Assembly: GCA_029237695.1 (NCBI GenBank)
Contig: CM055278.1
Span: 68,067,188-68,131,187, forward strand
Origin: Conchocele bisecta
Lineage: Eukaryota; Mollusca; Bivalvia; Lucinida; Thyasiridae
DNA length: 64,000 bases
Direction of reading: 5' to 3'
Made by a program: the position numbers and the translations under genes. The notes below the pieces were generated by a model. The model saw only the letters and a program-made list of their open reading frames with translations, was not told the DNA's origin and searched no databases. Below, in pieces: positions 9,080-18,325 of the stretch (position 1 is the stretch's first letter; each line of letters opens with the position of its first letter).

Positions 9080-10196
9080 TTGATGATACCCGTGTTCACG
9101 TTCCCGTTGCGGCCGATTTTTTTATTTAGCGGTTGCGACTACGATCTGATTATTGTAACCGTCAACCGGGTCATCTCGTAGTATCATATTGCTCGGCGCC
9201 ATATAAAGACCTATTCCAAATGCGTAGTCTACTGGGGTGCGGGCAGTCTGCAAAACGTCTTGATAATTCTGGATCGCCTTCTGGAGGTCCACCTTAGCTG
9301 AGATGGCGTCCTCGACAAGTGCCAAAAACTGTTGTTGTGCGTCAAAGGCCGTTCCCATTCCCAGTATAGCACTGCGAGTTTGCTTCTGTGAGGCGAGGAT
9401 TGCCCATACGTAAATGCGAATGGAGTCGTTGAGGCGAATAACCCCGCCCTGCGTAAATCCAGTGCTTTTATCTAACATAAATGTGGTCCACGCATTTCGC
9501 ATCTGTGGAGTATCACCCAGGTCTAGGTATTCCACGTGGGCTACTTTAGTAGGTAGCCAATGACAATAACCGTCTTTACACGCAAGCCCACCAAGCACTT
9601 CATCACCGAACGTCATCGTATTCAACTTATAATTATATTAGTCCATGTTGCCATTTTTCTAACTGGTGGTGGGGTAGCTCCGCGAGCACTCCACAACCCT
9701 GAGAAATATACAGGGACTTTATTAAGATGCTCACCACTAACTAAGCCTTTAAGGTGAACTAACCCTAAACTGTTGGTTGGGGTGTATACTTTCTGTCTCC
9801 AGTCCGCGTCTTTTGGTACCCCAAATTCGTTACACAATCTTTCGAACGCCTTACTGTCGTATTTGCTGGAAATGGGATCCTAGTCGTCGTCTTGAGGTAG
9901 TGGAATACCTAGTTCTTTGAGAATCCTCCTAATAGTATAATACACATGAAAGTTGTAGACACTTCGGAGCATGACATTCTTGGATGTCAGATGGTCTTGA
10001 TGTGAAACTCCACATCCGGCCGTTGCACACCATTCAGCGAAATTTAGCTGGTTCTGCCAGAAGTTCATATGGGAAAAATCCCATCTTAGTATTACATCTT
10101 GACTAGTAGTCTTTGGAACTACATATTTCTCAAACATGTATTTACCACCAACTTTGTACTTTGCATTAGAATTAAAGCTAAATGCTTTGATATCCA

Positions 10197-10891
10197 TTGA
10201 AAGATATTATTTTGTTTGCTACTATCACTAATGTTCTAAAAGAGAGTTGTGAACTTCAAAAGTCAATCGACAACTGCTGCGGAAAACGCCGGGTGGGCCT
10301 CAGATCAATCACCTTCACGGTCGGGTGGGAGAATGTGGGGAAGAGTGAAGGGTTTTACTATGTGAAGGATGAACAACAAGTAGGGGTAAAGCTGCCTCCC
10401 GGACTGTGGAGTTTTAGACAGCTCAAAGATTGTGTCACCTCAGAGCTTGACGGTAGAGTCAACCTCACAATTTCGAAGGCTACCGGGCTCACCACAATGA
10501 CCATCGGCCCAGATAGTAAGGTAGTGGTCTCCCCGGCGTTAGGTATTCAACTCGGGTTTAGAGAGACATACTCCGCAAATAAAGCAGTGTTCGTCTCGGG
10601 TGAGTACGTCGGTGATAACCCGGTGGACTTCGCCTTCACGAAAACTCTCAGGGTGCACTTGGATCGGGTGAACACATCGTACAACATGGTAAACGGATCC
10701 CTCAGCACATTACTGAAAACCGTGCAAGCCAGCGACTGTTTCTTTGGGGAGACGGTGACCTTAGACTTCCCACACCCCGAGATGAAAGTTTTGGAAACAT
10801 CCACGAATTTACGGTCTCTATTCTTGATGATCAAGCGAGAAAGTTGAATAACTATTACCCGATTTCGGTCGTTCTCGAAATTACCAATTGA
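10197..10891 (+). pseudogene. jelly-roll-like minor capsid candidate of Polinton, frameshifted
   Basis: The frame reads KDIILFATITNVLKESCE, then KRRVGLRSITFTVGWENVG, FYYVKDEQQVGVKLPPGLW, TKTLRVHLDRVNTS and LSTLLKTVQASDCFFGETV. An indel near 10795 leads to a false stop at 10847; the other frame carries IHEFTVSILDDQAR and ends VVLEITN at 10889-10891. The apparent start is TTG at 10197, directly against the ATG of the diverging gene, so the original ATG may be mutated or an intergenic segment lost. Mostly beta-rich composition and position suggest a single-jelly-roll minor capsid or penton-like protein; that assignment is inferred. The C-terminal third is duplicated at 17137-17341. Confidence 0.7.
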
Positions 10892-10911
10892 GTATAGGTG
10901 CCCCAATTTTA

Positions 10912-10930
10912 TAATTTTCTTAAAATTAAT
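10912..10930. promoter_or_regulatory. AT-rich near-palindrome before fibre gene 1
   Basis: TAATTTTCTTAAAATTAAT ends 1 bp before the ATG of the fibre-like gene at 10932. It is the third copy of this motif and a candidate promoter or initiator. Confidence 0.55.
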
Positions 10931-10965
10931 TATGAGTATATACGGACCAGGTAGTTCTTCCAATT

Positions 10966-10980
10966 CCAATCGGGATTGGG
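10966..10980. repeat. CCAATC palindrome, site 10
   Basis: CCAATCGGGATTGGG in the fibre 1 N-terminal tag (reads SNRDW). Confidence 0.85.
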
Positions 10981-11149
10981 TGACATATTCAAAGAATTTG
11001 GAACCGGCAGAAGGGGGATTAATCCCGACAGAGAGCGACTTTTTAACTACCGGAAAAACCAAGGCACTGATCAATAAAACTATATCGCAGGCCACAAACG
11101 GGAGTATAGCACAGCTTAGAGTAGACATACTGACGGCAATTGCACAAGT

Positions 11150-11445
11150 TGGGGAAGAGGCCCGGTTGGGAATTGAGGGAGTCCGAACGGGTATTGAGAA
11201 AGACCAGGCGGGTGACCCCTACGGAGGCTTATAGGGTGTTGCGCTCAGAGGATCATGCAGCACTTACTGAACTAGGTGGAAAAATAACAGAATTTCGGGA
11301 AGAGGCCCGGTTGGGGATTGAGGGAGTCCGAACGGGTATTGAGAAAGCCCGAGAAGACCACCAGGCGGCCCTTATGGAGGCGTATGGGGTGTTGCGCTCT
11401 GAGGATCATGCAGCGCTTACTGAACTAGGTGGGAAAATAACCGAA
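11150..11445 (+). repeat. two tandem coiled-coil coding repeats
   Basis: Two units of about 150 bp share GAGGCCCGGTTGGG, GAGGGAGTCCGAACGGGT and GATCATGCAGC. The second fibre copy (17404) has about one unit, so stalk length differs between copies. Confidence 0.8.
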
Positions 11446-11988
11446 GTTTCCGATAAACTGAAACGTGTTCGTAGAGCCGTGAACAAAGCACTGGAGGAGA
11501 CCGCTGAAAATGTTCGTGCTGAGGCCCATACCTCTATTGGAGGGCTTGCCGGATTGTTGACCACATATGTAGAGCAGTTTAAGTTATTGAAAAAACAAAA
11601 ACGTGTCATCACAGTTTGGGCTGTGAAGAGGGGCCCATTGAATGATGGGCTCTATGAATATTCGTTCGGTGCCAAAGCGAGCAATTAATATGGTGGATAC
11701 GCCATGACAGCTCCAGGTACGCTTCTCCGAATGGCGGTCTGCTCGGTTAATGCTAATGGTAAACCTCTGGGCGCGGTCATCGTAAATCTTGTAGTGGATG
11801 GGGAAGAACGGGGTGTTGGAGCCCATAAACGCGCTTGACGGCCTTCAGGGGTGGTTTTGTTCGCCGGTAACGATCTAATTAGACTTTCAGAAGGTAGTGT
11901 TATTAACTTTGTTACGAAAATCGCTGATCCAGCAAGTTCTTCCATTGTTGTTACATTGTTAATTGAACTTGATTTGTAAAATGTAATC

Positions 11989-12635
11989 ATGAACGAATCA
12001 CAGCTTCCAATTGTCAATACCAATCCACCAACACTGTATCCAATTCACGAAAGAAGTTCAGATTTTAGGTTGGAAAATATAGTCGCTATGCAGGATAGTT
12101 TAGTTAGAGAATGTACAAATAGAAAAAGAAACGCTAAAAAATATAAGCGTGCGGTGAATATAGCTGAAGCATCTAGTACGGTTCTGGCAAGTTTATCTGT
12201 AATGAGTGGTGCGGGGACTGCTGCAACACTATCTACAATTGTAACGGTTCCACTTGCAGGGGTTTTGAGCGGAATTACCGTTTTATCTGGAATACTTTGT
12301 ATGGTAATTAGGGCGGCGGGTGAAAACTCGAGAAAAAATGTAGAAAACGTGATAGAATATTCGTTCTCGCCAGGTCTAAGAAAAATAGCATCGACGTTAT
12401 AGTGTCCAAAGCGTTGACCGATAATGAAATATCAAATTTAGAGTTTTAATCCGTGGTGGAAGAAATGGGGAGATATGAAGAATTAAAAAATGATATTAGA
12501 ATCAAAGCGCGTGCCACCATGCCCAAGATTGAGAGTACTGATTTGGATAAATTTAGGGTAAAACTTGGAAATAAAGTCGGAGGAAATGTTACAGCACCAC
12601 CACACCGAAATTGTGATATTTTATTAAATAATTAA
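11989..12635 (+). pseudogene. small Polinton protein with hydrophobic core, copy 1
   Basis: ATG at 11989, 9 bp after the fibre stop, opens MNESQLPIVNTN. The HERSSDFRLENIVAMQD and RKRNAKKYKRAVNIAEAS regions follow, then two hydrophobic stretches (LASLSVMSGAGTAATLSTIV and LAGVLSGITVLSG). The frame is lost near 12320 by a small deletion; the tail (VVEEMGRYEELKNDIRIK) is in another frame after a stop at 12447 and ends at 12633-12635. The copy at 18326 keeps the middle intact, which shows what was lost. I recognise the family as a frequent small protein in mollusc and cnidarian Polintons; function unknown, membrane activity plausible. Confidence 0.75.
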
Positions 12636-13338
12636 TTTTAATAAAATTATAAAATTAATTATATTGGTGCAGTAAACTATTTAAATCAGTAAACATAATA
12701 ATTAATTAATATAATAATTTATTAATTAATATACAAAAAAAAGTTTTAGGTCCCGCCGAGGCCGAACTCGCGCCAGCAAAACCCTTCTGGGCCCACCCCA
12801 CTAAGCCTTCTCTTCTCTTCTCCTTTTTAGGCTTAGTGGGGTGTGTCACGCTCACATCTCCTCCACCCCATCATTAGACCGATACCACGGACCCCTCCTC
12901 CTCGTTACCTCATCCGCTATAATGTGTAGAGCGGCCAGAGTGAAGTACATGTGGCTAAACCTTTCTCAGTGCTGAGACTACTGCTGGCGTCCCAGCAATG
13001 TATATATGTGTTTATTTCTCATATATAAACCTAACTTTCTTGGTGGAAATAATTTGCTTTTCTTTTGTTGTTTTATTAATTATTATATTAATTAATTAAT
13101 ATGTTTTCTAAATAGGGGGTGTTCAGCTTTAAATTATAAATATTTTTTACAAAATTAATTAAATAACGAACCACCTGTGTAAATCGATAGCCCGTTTACA
13201 TACCATCAATAACGAAAAATACACTCGGATATAAATAGCCGTGTGTGTACCGTCTGTTTACCTCGGCTATAAATACATGTTCATAACACGTGTAATTGGA
13301 ACATTGTCGTCTGCTTGGTGTTGTGATTACAACATAAA
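12636..13338. other. AT-rich non-coding stretch with a GC-rich insert
   Basis: TAATTAAT-rich DNA (12636-12735, 13070-13170) surrounds a GC-richer block (12748-12990) with no Polinton homology that I recognise. At 12795-12845 an inverted repeat, CACCCCACTAAGCCT / AGGCTTAGTGGGGTG, flanks a pyrimidine loop. Nothing coding was found. 13170-13330 is duplicated at 19070-19240. Confidence 0.5.
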
Positions 13339-13721
13339 TTAATTAGTAGTGTTTTTTTCTGTTCAATAATAATTTTTCAATATCTTTAAAAGCGATATCG
13401 TAGAAATGTATATTCGTAAACGAATCTTTGGGTTTTAACAATTTTATATAATACACCTTAGTTTTATATCCGATACGCGTTATCAGTCTTAATGTTTGTA
13501 TTTGCCCCTTGTATAGTTCACATAATTGCCGGTATAATATTGTAAATGCAACGTTTTAATCGGAGCGTAATACATTACACTGATATTTCATGTATTCGAT
13601 ATTGTCTAGTGTTTTTAATTTATAGAATTTATATATAGGACTATAACTCCCGTAATGTTTCGTAAACTTCTTCAACACAGTAATTAAAAGCTTTCAATTA
13701 ACATTGTATTTTATTATCCAT
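13339..13721 (-). pseudogene. MDNKI protein, copy a (decayed)
   Basis: It is similar along its length to the two frames at 13755 and 19235 (start MDNKIQ, middle DKNVAF-like region, end with FTNIHFYDI). It is split by stops and indels, including a changed base in the RSDKN region. It lies tail-to-head with the intact copy b. Unknown function. Confidence 0.6.
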
Positions 13722-13754
13722 TTTATCTAATAATATTTGTAGTGTTTTTTCTGT

Positions 13755-14129
13755 TCAATTTCCAATTTCTAATAATAATTTTCCAATTTCTTCGTTAAAA
13801 GTGATATCGTAGAAACGCATATCCGTAAACGAATCGTTGATTTTAAACTGTTTTATAAAATTAGTTTGACAATGTTTCGGTAGTGTTTCTCCGATCCTAT
13901 TTAGTCGCTTCATTACACAAATTTGATCCTTGTACCAGCGACATAATTGCCGGTATAATGTTGTAAATGCAACGTTTTTATCGGAGCGTAATAAATTACG
14001 CTGATATTTCATGTATTCGATATCGCATAGTGTTGTCATTTTACAGTGTTTTAATGCTGTAGAAATATCGTAAAATTCTTCAACAAAGACATTACAAGAT
14101 TCCAATTCGTTGCGTATTTTATTATCCAT
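13755..14129 (-). CDS. unknown Polinton-associated protein MDNKI, copy b (intact)
   Basis: An open frame of 124 residues starts MDNKIRNELESCNVFVEE. Conserved blocks shared with the other copies are CDIEYMKYQRNLLRSDKNVA, LYRQLCRWYKDQI, a Leu/Ile/Arg-rich helix and the end DSFTDMRFYDITFNEEIGKL. It is mostly alpha-helical, with charged and aromatic residues and no signal or membrane segment. I do not recognise a family. It lies beyond the virion genes near the right end of the element, and its persistence in three copies suggests an element-encoded accessory gene. Confidence 0.6.
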   Translation of the reverse strand: MDNKIRNELESCNVFVEEFYDISTALKHCKMTTLCDIEYMKYQRNLLRSDKNVAFTTLYRQLCRWYKDQICVMKRLNRIGETLPKHCQTNFIKQFKINDSFTDMRFYDITFNEEIGKLLLEIGN

Positions 14130-14330
14130 TTTGTTATAATATTTTATTATAACCTATTAAATTTATCTCTTCAATTGGACGTGAAAAAAACATGATGTAT
14201 TCATGACACCAATATAATTGGACTACAATACCACTACCAACTTTTGGTTGGAGGTGGTATCATTTTGACTCCCTCTTTTCAAAATTATTTTCTCCAAAAA
14301 TTCATAAATTTGATGTAGGGAGACAATTTC

Positions 14331-15440
14331 CTCCAAAAGTCGGCCCCTATCTGTACCGGGGTTTATATACACTACTCTATATAAACCTCCCAAAGTCGGT
14401 CCCTATCTGAACAGGGGTTTATATACACTACTCTATATAAACCTCCCAAAGTCGGCACCTTTCTGTACCGGGGTTTATATACATTACTCTATATAAACCT
14501 CCCAAAGTCGGCCCCATCTGTACAGGAGTTAATATATTCTACTCTATATACTCACCCCCAAAGTCGGCACCTATCTGAACCAGGGTTTATATATTCTACT
14601 CTATGTAAACCTCCAAAAGTCTGCCCCTATCTGTACCGGGGTTTATATATTTTACTCTATATATTCACCACCAAAGTCGGCCCCTATCTGTACAGGGGTT
14701 TATATACACTACTCTATATAAACCTCCCAAAGTTGGACCCTATCTGTACAGGGGTTTATTTATTCTACTCTATATACTCACCCCCAAAGTCGGCCCCTAT
14801 CTGTACTAGTGTTTATATAATCTACTCTATATACTCACCCCAAAGTAGGCCCCTATCTGTACCAGTGTTTATATAATCTACTCTATATACTCACCCCCAA
14901 AGTCGGCCCCAATCTGTACCAGGGTTTATATATTCTACTCTATATACTCACCCCCAAAGTCGGCCCCTATCTGTACCAGGGTTTATATATTCTACTCTAT
15001 ATACTCACCCCCAAAGTCGGCCCCTATCTGTACCGTGATTTATATATTCTACTCTATATACTCACCCGCAAATTCAGCCCCTATCTGAACCAGTGTTTAT
15101 ATATTCTACTCTATATATAGAACCCCAAAGTCGGCCCCTATCTGTACCAGGGTTTATATATTCTACTCTATATACTCACCCCCAAAGTCAGCCCCTATCT
15201 GTACCAGGGTTTATATATTCTACTCTATATACACACCCCCAAAACCGGCCCCTATCTGTACCGCGGTTTACATATTCTACTCTATATACTCACCCCCAAA
15301 GTCGGCACCTATCTGAACCAGGGTTTATATATTCTACTCTATATACTCACCCCCAAACGCGGCCCCTATCTGAACCAGGGTTTATATATTCTACTCCATA
15401 TACTCACCCCCAAAGTCGGCCCCTATCTGTACCGGTGTGG
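14331..15440. repeat. tandem array of ~57-bp units
   Basis: About 19-20 units hold AAAGTCGGCCCCTATCTG, TACCAGGGTTTATATATT and CTACTCTATATACTCACCCC. Early units read TATAAACCTCCC instead of ATACTCACCCC. It begins 200 bp beyond the MDNKI gene at the right side of the Polinton. The long open frame across it (15093-15584) is only a by-product of the unit length being divisible by three. Confidence 0.9.
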
Positions 15441-15892
15441 GGCGGCCGGGCGTGCCAGACGGAGATTTTATGGAGGACGCCGCAGACGAAATACTACGTA
15501 CAGATTACAGAGAACTACGGGCATTGCCGGGCGGACGTCCTGGTGCGATGGTGGGTAGATTGGCCTACAATACACCAAAGCTGATTGCTTAGGGTTTTCT
15601 TTCCGCACAATCATATACAGATAGCAATGCAGTAACGTCCGAGTTTTTCTTCTCCGAGTTTACACATGGCATTTTGATTTCACCCACGTTTGCCTAACAT
15701 TTGCCATATGTTTGTGCTACGTTTACTAGGTGTGTTTCCCTCTTCTATTTTCACTGCACATGCACAGGAATACAAACATAGAAAACCCTCTATCCATTTT
15801 TATATCCAGAAGGGGAGGGGGGAGTGTGGTATTCCGAACAAGTAGCAAGCTAGACTAACATCCAATCACATTAGCCCCATTGCTCGGTCACA
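15441..15892. other. GC-rich tail then unique DNA
   Basis: 15441-15590 is GC-rich and has two overlapping open frames on the plus strand. One starts ATG at 15476 and ends TAG at about 15592 (MEDAADEILRTDYREL). I cannot assign it; it may be a scrap of a mobile element. 15590-15890 shows nothing recognisable apart from a purine run near 15812. Confidence 0.35.
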
Positions 15893-16168
15893 TTGAAATG
15901 TCATCAAGGCACAGAACACCTGTTACCATGGCACTGGAATGTCATCGAGGCAACAGAAAATGTTACCATGGCATTGGAATGTCATCAAGGCACAGAACAC
16001 CTGTTACCATGACATGAAATGTCATCGAGGCAACAGAAAACGTTACCATGGCATTGGAATGTCATCAAGGCACAGAACACCTGTTACCATGACAATGAAT
16101 TGCCATCGAGGCAATGGAACACAACATGTTACCAAGGAAACGGAATGCAATCGAGGCAATGGAAAGTA
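15893..16168. repeat. ~80-bp minisatellite
   Basis: Units contain GGAATGTCATCAAGGCACAG, AACACCTGTTACCATG and TGTCATCGAGGCAACAG, repeated three to four times, decaying to the right. Confidence 0.85.
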
Positions 16169-16209
16169 ATCAATGTTTTGCCCGCAACGTTCCAGTCACA
16201 TCGACTTAC

Positions 16210-16357
16210 TTGTGTCACTGACTTTATTAAAGCTCTTCCAGTACGTTTCATTGCGGTTGTTCATGAGTTCAAGGGCACGTATCTCCTTCTCGGCCTTGCG
16301 GATGCGAGCATCCAGATCAGCACCGTCTCTCTGTAACTCCTCCTTCTCCTGGGCAGC
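16210..16357 (-). CDS. CCDC39: host exon, probable CCDC39 (cilia ruler protein)
   Basis: On the minus strand a 148-bp open stretch lies between an acceptor (TTCTGTTTAG, ending 16358) and a donor (GTAAGT, 16204-16209). It reads [20 protein letters not shown], then [16 protein letters not shown] and [12 protein letters not shown], a charged coiled coil. This resembles CCDC39/FAP59, which sets the 96-nm axonemal repeat and anchors inner dynein arms in motile cilia. The identification is from memory of the family and is moderate; that it is a coiled-coil exon is strong. Polinton sequence lies on both sides, so the element sits in introns of this gene. Confidence 0.65.
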
Positions 16358-17136
16358 CTAAACAGAACAAATAGTTCTTTTTTGAAAGTAGTTCCAAATG
16401 AGCTTGGGTAGTATAAATACAAAAAGTAATTCCATGTTGAAAGTAGTACTATATGTGATTGGGTTGTCTGCATACAAACAGTACATGTAGTTCTATTAGT
16501 TGAAAATACAGCTGAATCTCGTGTATCTCGATATCGTTTATCTCCATACACCTGCTTATCTCGATATACGTCTCAGGTCCCGGCAGAATTCCCTATATAG
16601 ATCATATATTTTACTCCTGATAACTTAATATCGGATATGTCGATATATCGGTTACGTCGAAGTGGAAATTGAGTCCCGATAGTATGTTTCCTTCACATTT
16701 TTATTCTGATGTCGATGCGAAAATTAAGCGCCCGGCGCCACCAAGTATGAATCAGCGCGATTATCTCAGGTAAGTTTTCACATGTCTATAGAAACCAAAG
16801 ACACCGCCGCCGTTAAAATGCGTTTAAAGTTGCATGACCAGTTAAAGCAGTTCACGTCAAACCATAATTAATCAATTAAACTTAATGTGATATCAAATCT
16901 CTTTTTACAGAAAAAATAATTAAACGGTGTAACAATAAGTAAATGGTCTGTTAATAACGAAATCTTCTTTAAATAGAATAAACTCAAACCGCGATTGTAA
17001 CCAATTAATGAGTGGTATAACACTTGAACTAAGGTGGTCAAATTTATTAACGCCAAATTCACCAACTGATTGACCCGTCATTACTGAGTGAATTAATTGT
17101 TATCTCGAAGTTCGGATATGTCGATATAATTTCAGA
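16358..17136. other. intron-like DNA with TATCTCGATA repeats
   Basis: 16510-16680 and 17095-17135 carry short palindromic words such as TATCTCGATAT and GGATATGTCGATAT, a dispersed host repeat. Between them is AT-rich sequence with no gene seen. The Polinton fragment starts abruptly at about 17137. Confidence 0.5.
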
Positions 17137-17341
17137 CGGATCTCCCAGCACATTACTGAAAACCGTGCAAGCCAGTGATTGTTTCTTTGGGGAGACTGTG
17201 ACCTTAGACTTCCCATGCCCCGAGAAGAAAGTTTTAGAATCGGGACATATCCACGAATTTACGGTCTCTATTCTTGATGATCAAGCGAGAGAGTTGAAGA
17301 ACTATTACCCGATTTCGGTCGTCCTAGAAATTTCAAATTAA
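17137..17341 (+). pseudogene. C-terminal third of jelly-roll-like Polinton protein, copy 2
   Basis: It begins mid-gene (SPSTLLKTVQASDCFFGETV) and runs in one frame to VVLEISN and TAA at 17339-17341. It keeps GHIHEFTVSILDDQAREL, undamaged where the 10197 copy is shifted. The left border lies in host repeat DNA, so this copy is 5'-truncated. Confidence 0.75.
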
Positions 17342-17360
17342 TTAATTTTAAGAAAATTAG
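17341..17360. promoter_or_regulatory. AT-rich near-palindrome between jelly-roll and fibre copies
   Basis: ATTAATTTTAAGAAAATTAG is the complement-orientation match of the motif at 10912. It starts at the upstream stop codon and precedes the fibre ATG by 44 bp. Confidence 0.5.
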
Positions 17361-17437
17361 AATTAAACGCATGTTCGTAATAGAATTATCAATATTATTG
17401 AAAATGAGTATATACGGACCAGGTAGTTCTTCCAATT

Positions 17438-17451
17438 CCAATCGCGATTGG
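17438..17451. repeat. CCAATC palindrome, site 11
   Basis: CCAATCGCGATTGG in the fibre 2 tag, at the same position as site 10. Confidence 0.9.
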
Positions 17452-17487
17452 GTGACAGATATAAATTCAAAGAATCCGAGTAACAAC

Positions 17488-17501
17488 CCAATCGAGATTG
17501 G
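17488..17501. repeat. CCAATC palindrome, site 12
   Basis: CCAATCGAGATTGG in the fibre 2 linker (reads NPIEIG); absent from fibre 1. Confidence 0.9.
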
Positions 17502-18325
17502 AGTTCCCGACGGATCCAACCCCACAGGCGATTTTTTAACTACCGGAAAAACCATATCACTGATCAATATAACTATATCGGCGGCCACGGACGAGATTCA
17601 CAAGAGTCTACTATCACAACTTAGAGTATATGCCCTGGCTGTGACTACACAAAGTCGTGAAGAAACACATACAGAGCTAAACGATCTAGGTGGGAAAATA
17701 ACCGAATTTCGGTAAGAGGCCCGGGCGGGGATTGAGGGAGTCCAAACGGGTATTGAGAAAGCCCGAGAAGACCATCAGGCGGCCCTTACGGAGGCGTATG
17801 GTGTGTTGCGCTCAGAGGATCATGCAGCCCTTACTGAACTGAAACGTGTTTGTAGAGCCGCGAACAAAGCACTTGAGGAGTCCTCTGAAAAGGTTCTTGC
17901 TGAGGCCCTTACCGCTATCGAGCAGCTTGCCACATTGTTGGACACATCTGTAGAGCAGTTTAAGTTATTGCAAACACAAAAACGTGTCATCACAGTTTGG
18001 GCTGAGAAGCGGGGCCCATTGAATGAGGGGCTATATGAGTATTCGTTCGGTGCCAAAGCGAACAATAAATACACTTCTCTGAATGGCGGTCTGCTCTGTT
18101 AATGCTAATGGTAAATCTGTGGGCGCGGTCATGGAAAATCTCGTACTGGATGAAGAACGGGCAATTGGAGTCAATAAACTCGCATCGGTGGTTTTGTTCG
18201 CCGGTGACGATCCAATTAGACTTTCCGAAGGTAGTGTTATTAACTTTGATACGAAAATCGCTGACCCCGCGAGTTCTTCCACTATTGTTACATTGCTAAT
18301 TGAACTTGATTTGTAAAATGTAATC

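Larger units (their letters stand above)
8783..10197 (-). pseudogene. conserved Polinton virion-type protein with C-terminal anchor, in several frames
   Basis: The gene starts ATG at 10197 (MDIKAFSFNSNAKYKVGGKY) and is read in four pieces. 10197-9880 carries WDFSHMNFWQNQLNFAEWC, then an in-frame stop. 9837-9622 carries FGVPKDADWRQKVY. 9625-9122 carries DKSTGFTQGGVIRLNDSIR, GTAFDAQQQFLALVEDAI and YAFGIGLYMAPSNMILRDD. Another frame across 9118-8783 has a Pro-run linker (from the poly-G tract), repeated PIHELDAP and a C-terminal membrane helix (LGLVVALVAIGLLALWF). The gene is recognised as a conserved protein of invertebrate Polintons; a minor capsid or virion membrane role is an inference. Three CCAATC-type palindromes lie in its C-terminal linker. 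Confidence 0.8.
10932..11979 (+). pseudogene. fibre-like protein: coiled-coil repeats plus beta knob, copy 1
   Basis: It starts MSIYGPGSSSNSNRDW. A helical stalk follows with two ~150-bp repeats (11150-11295 and 11295-11445) containing EARLGIEGVRTGIEK and VLRSEDHAALTELGGKITE. The C-terminal part has KRVITVWAVKRGPL and YEYSFGAKASN and ends VVTLLIELDL. The frame slips inside the first repeat near 11205 (false stop 11234). In-frame stops occur at about 11686 and 11836. The final TAA is at 11977-11979. The domain order of short N-terminal tag, coiled coil and beta-rich end resembles Polinton fibre or collar proteins; a receptor-binding role is inferred. A CCAATC palindrome lies in the tag. Confidence 0.75.
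17404..18316 (+). pseudogene. fibre-like protein, copy 2
   Basis: It starts MSIYGPGSSSNSNRDW like copy 1. The linker then differs: it has an added palindrome-encoded NNPIEIG. An in-frame TAA at 17713 falls where copy 1 has Glu. The stalk repeat (ARAGIEGVQTGIEKARED, VLRSEDHAALTEL) is shorter than in copy 1, then KRVITVWAEKRGPL. A deletion near 18070 shifts the frame before the knob (MAVCSVNANGKSVGAV, ending VTLLIELDL at 18314-18316). In this copy the knob is intact over its length. Confidence 0.75.

Noticed and set aside
15093..15584. 163-residue repetitive protein frame
   Set aside because: It is a reading of the 57-bp array; unit length divisible by three keeps it open.
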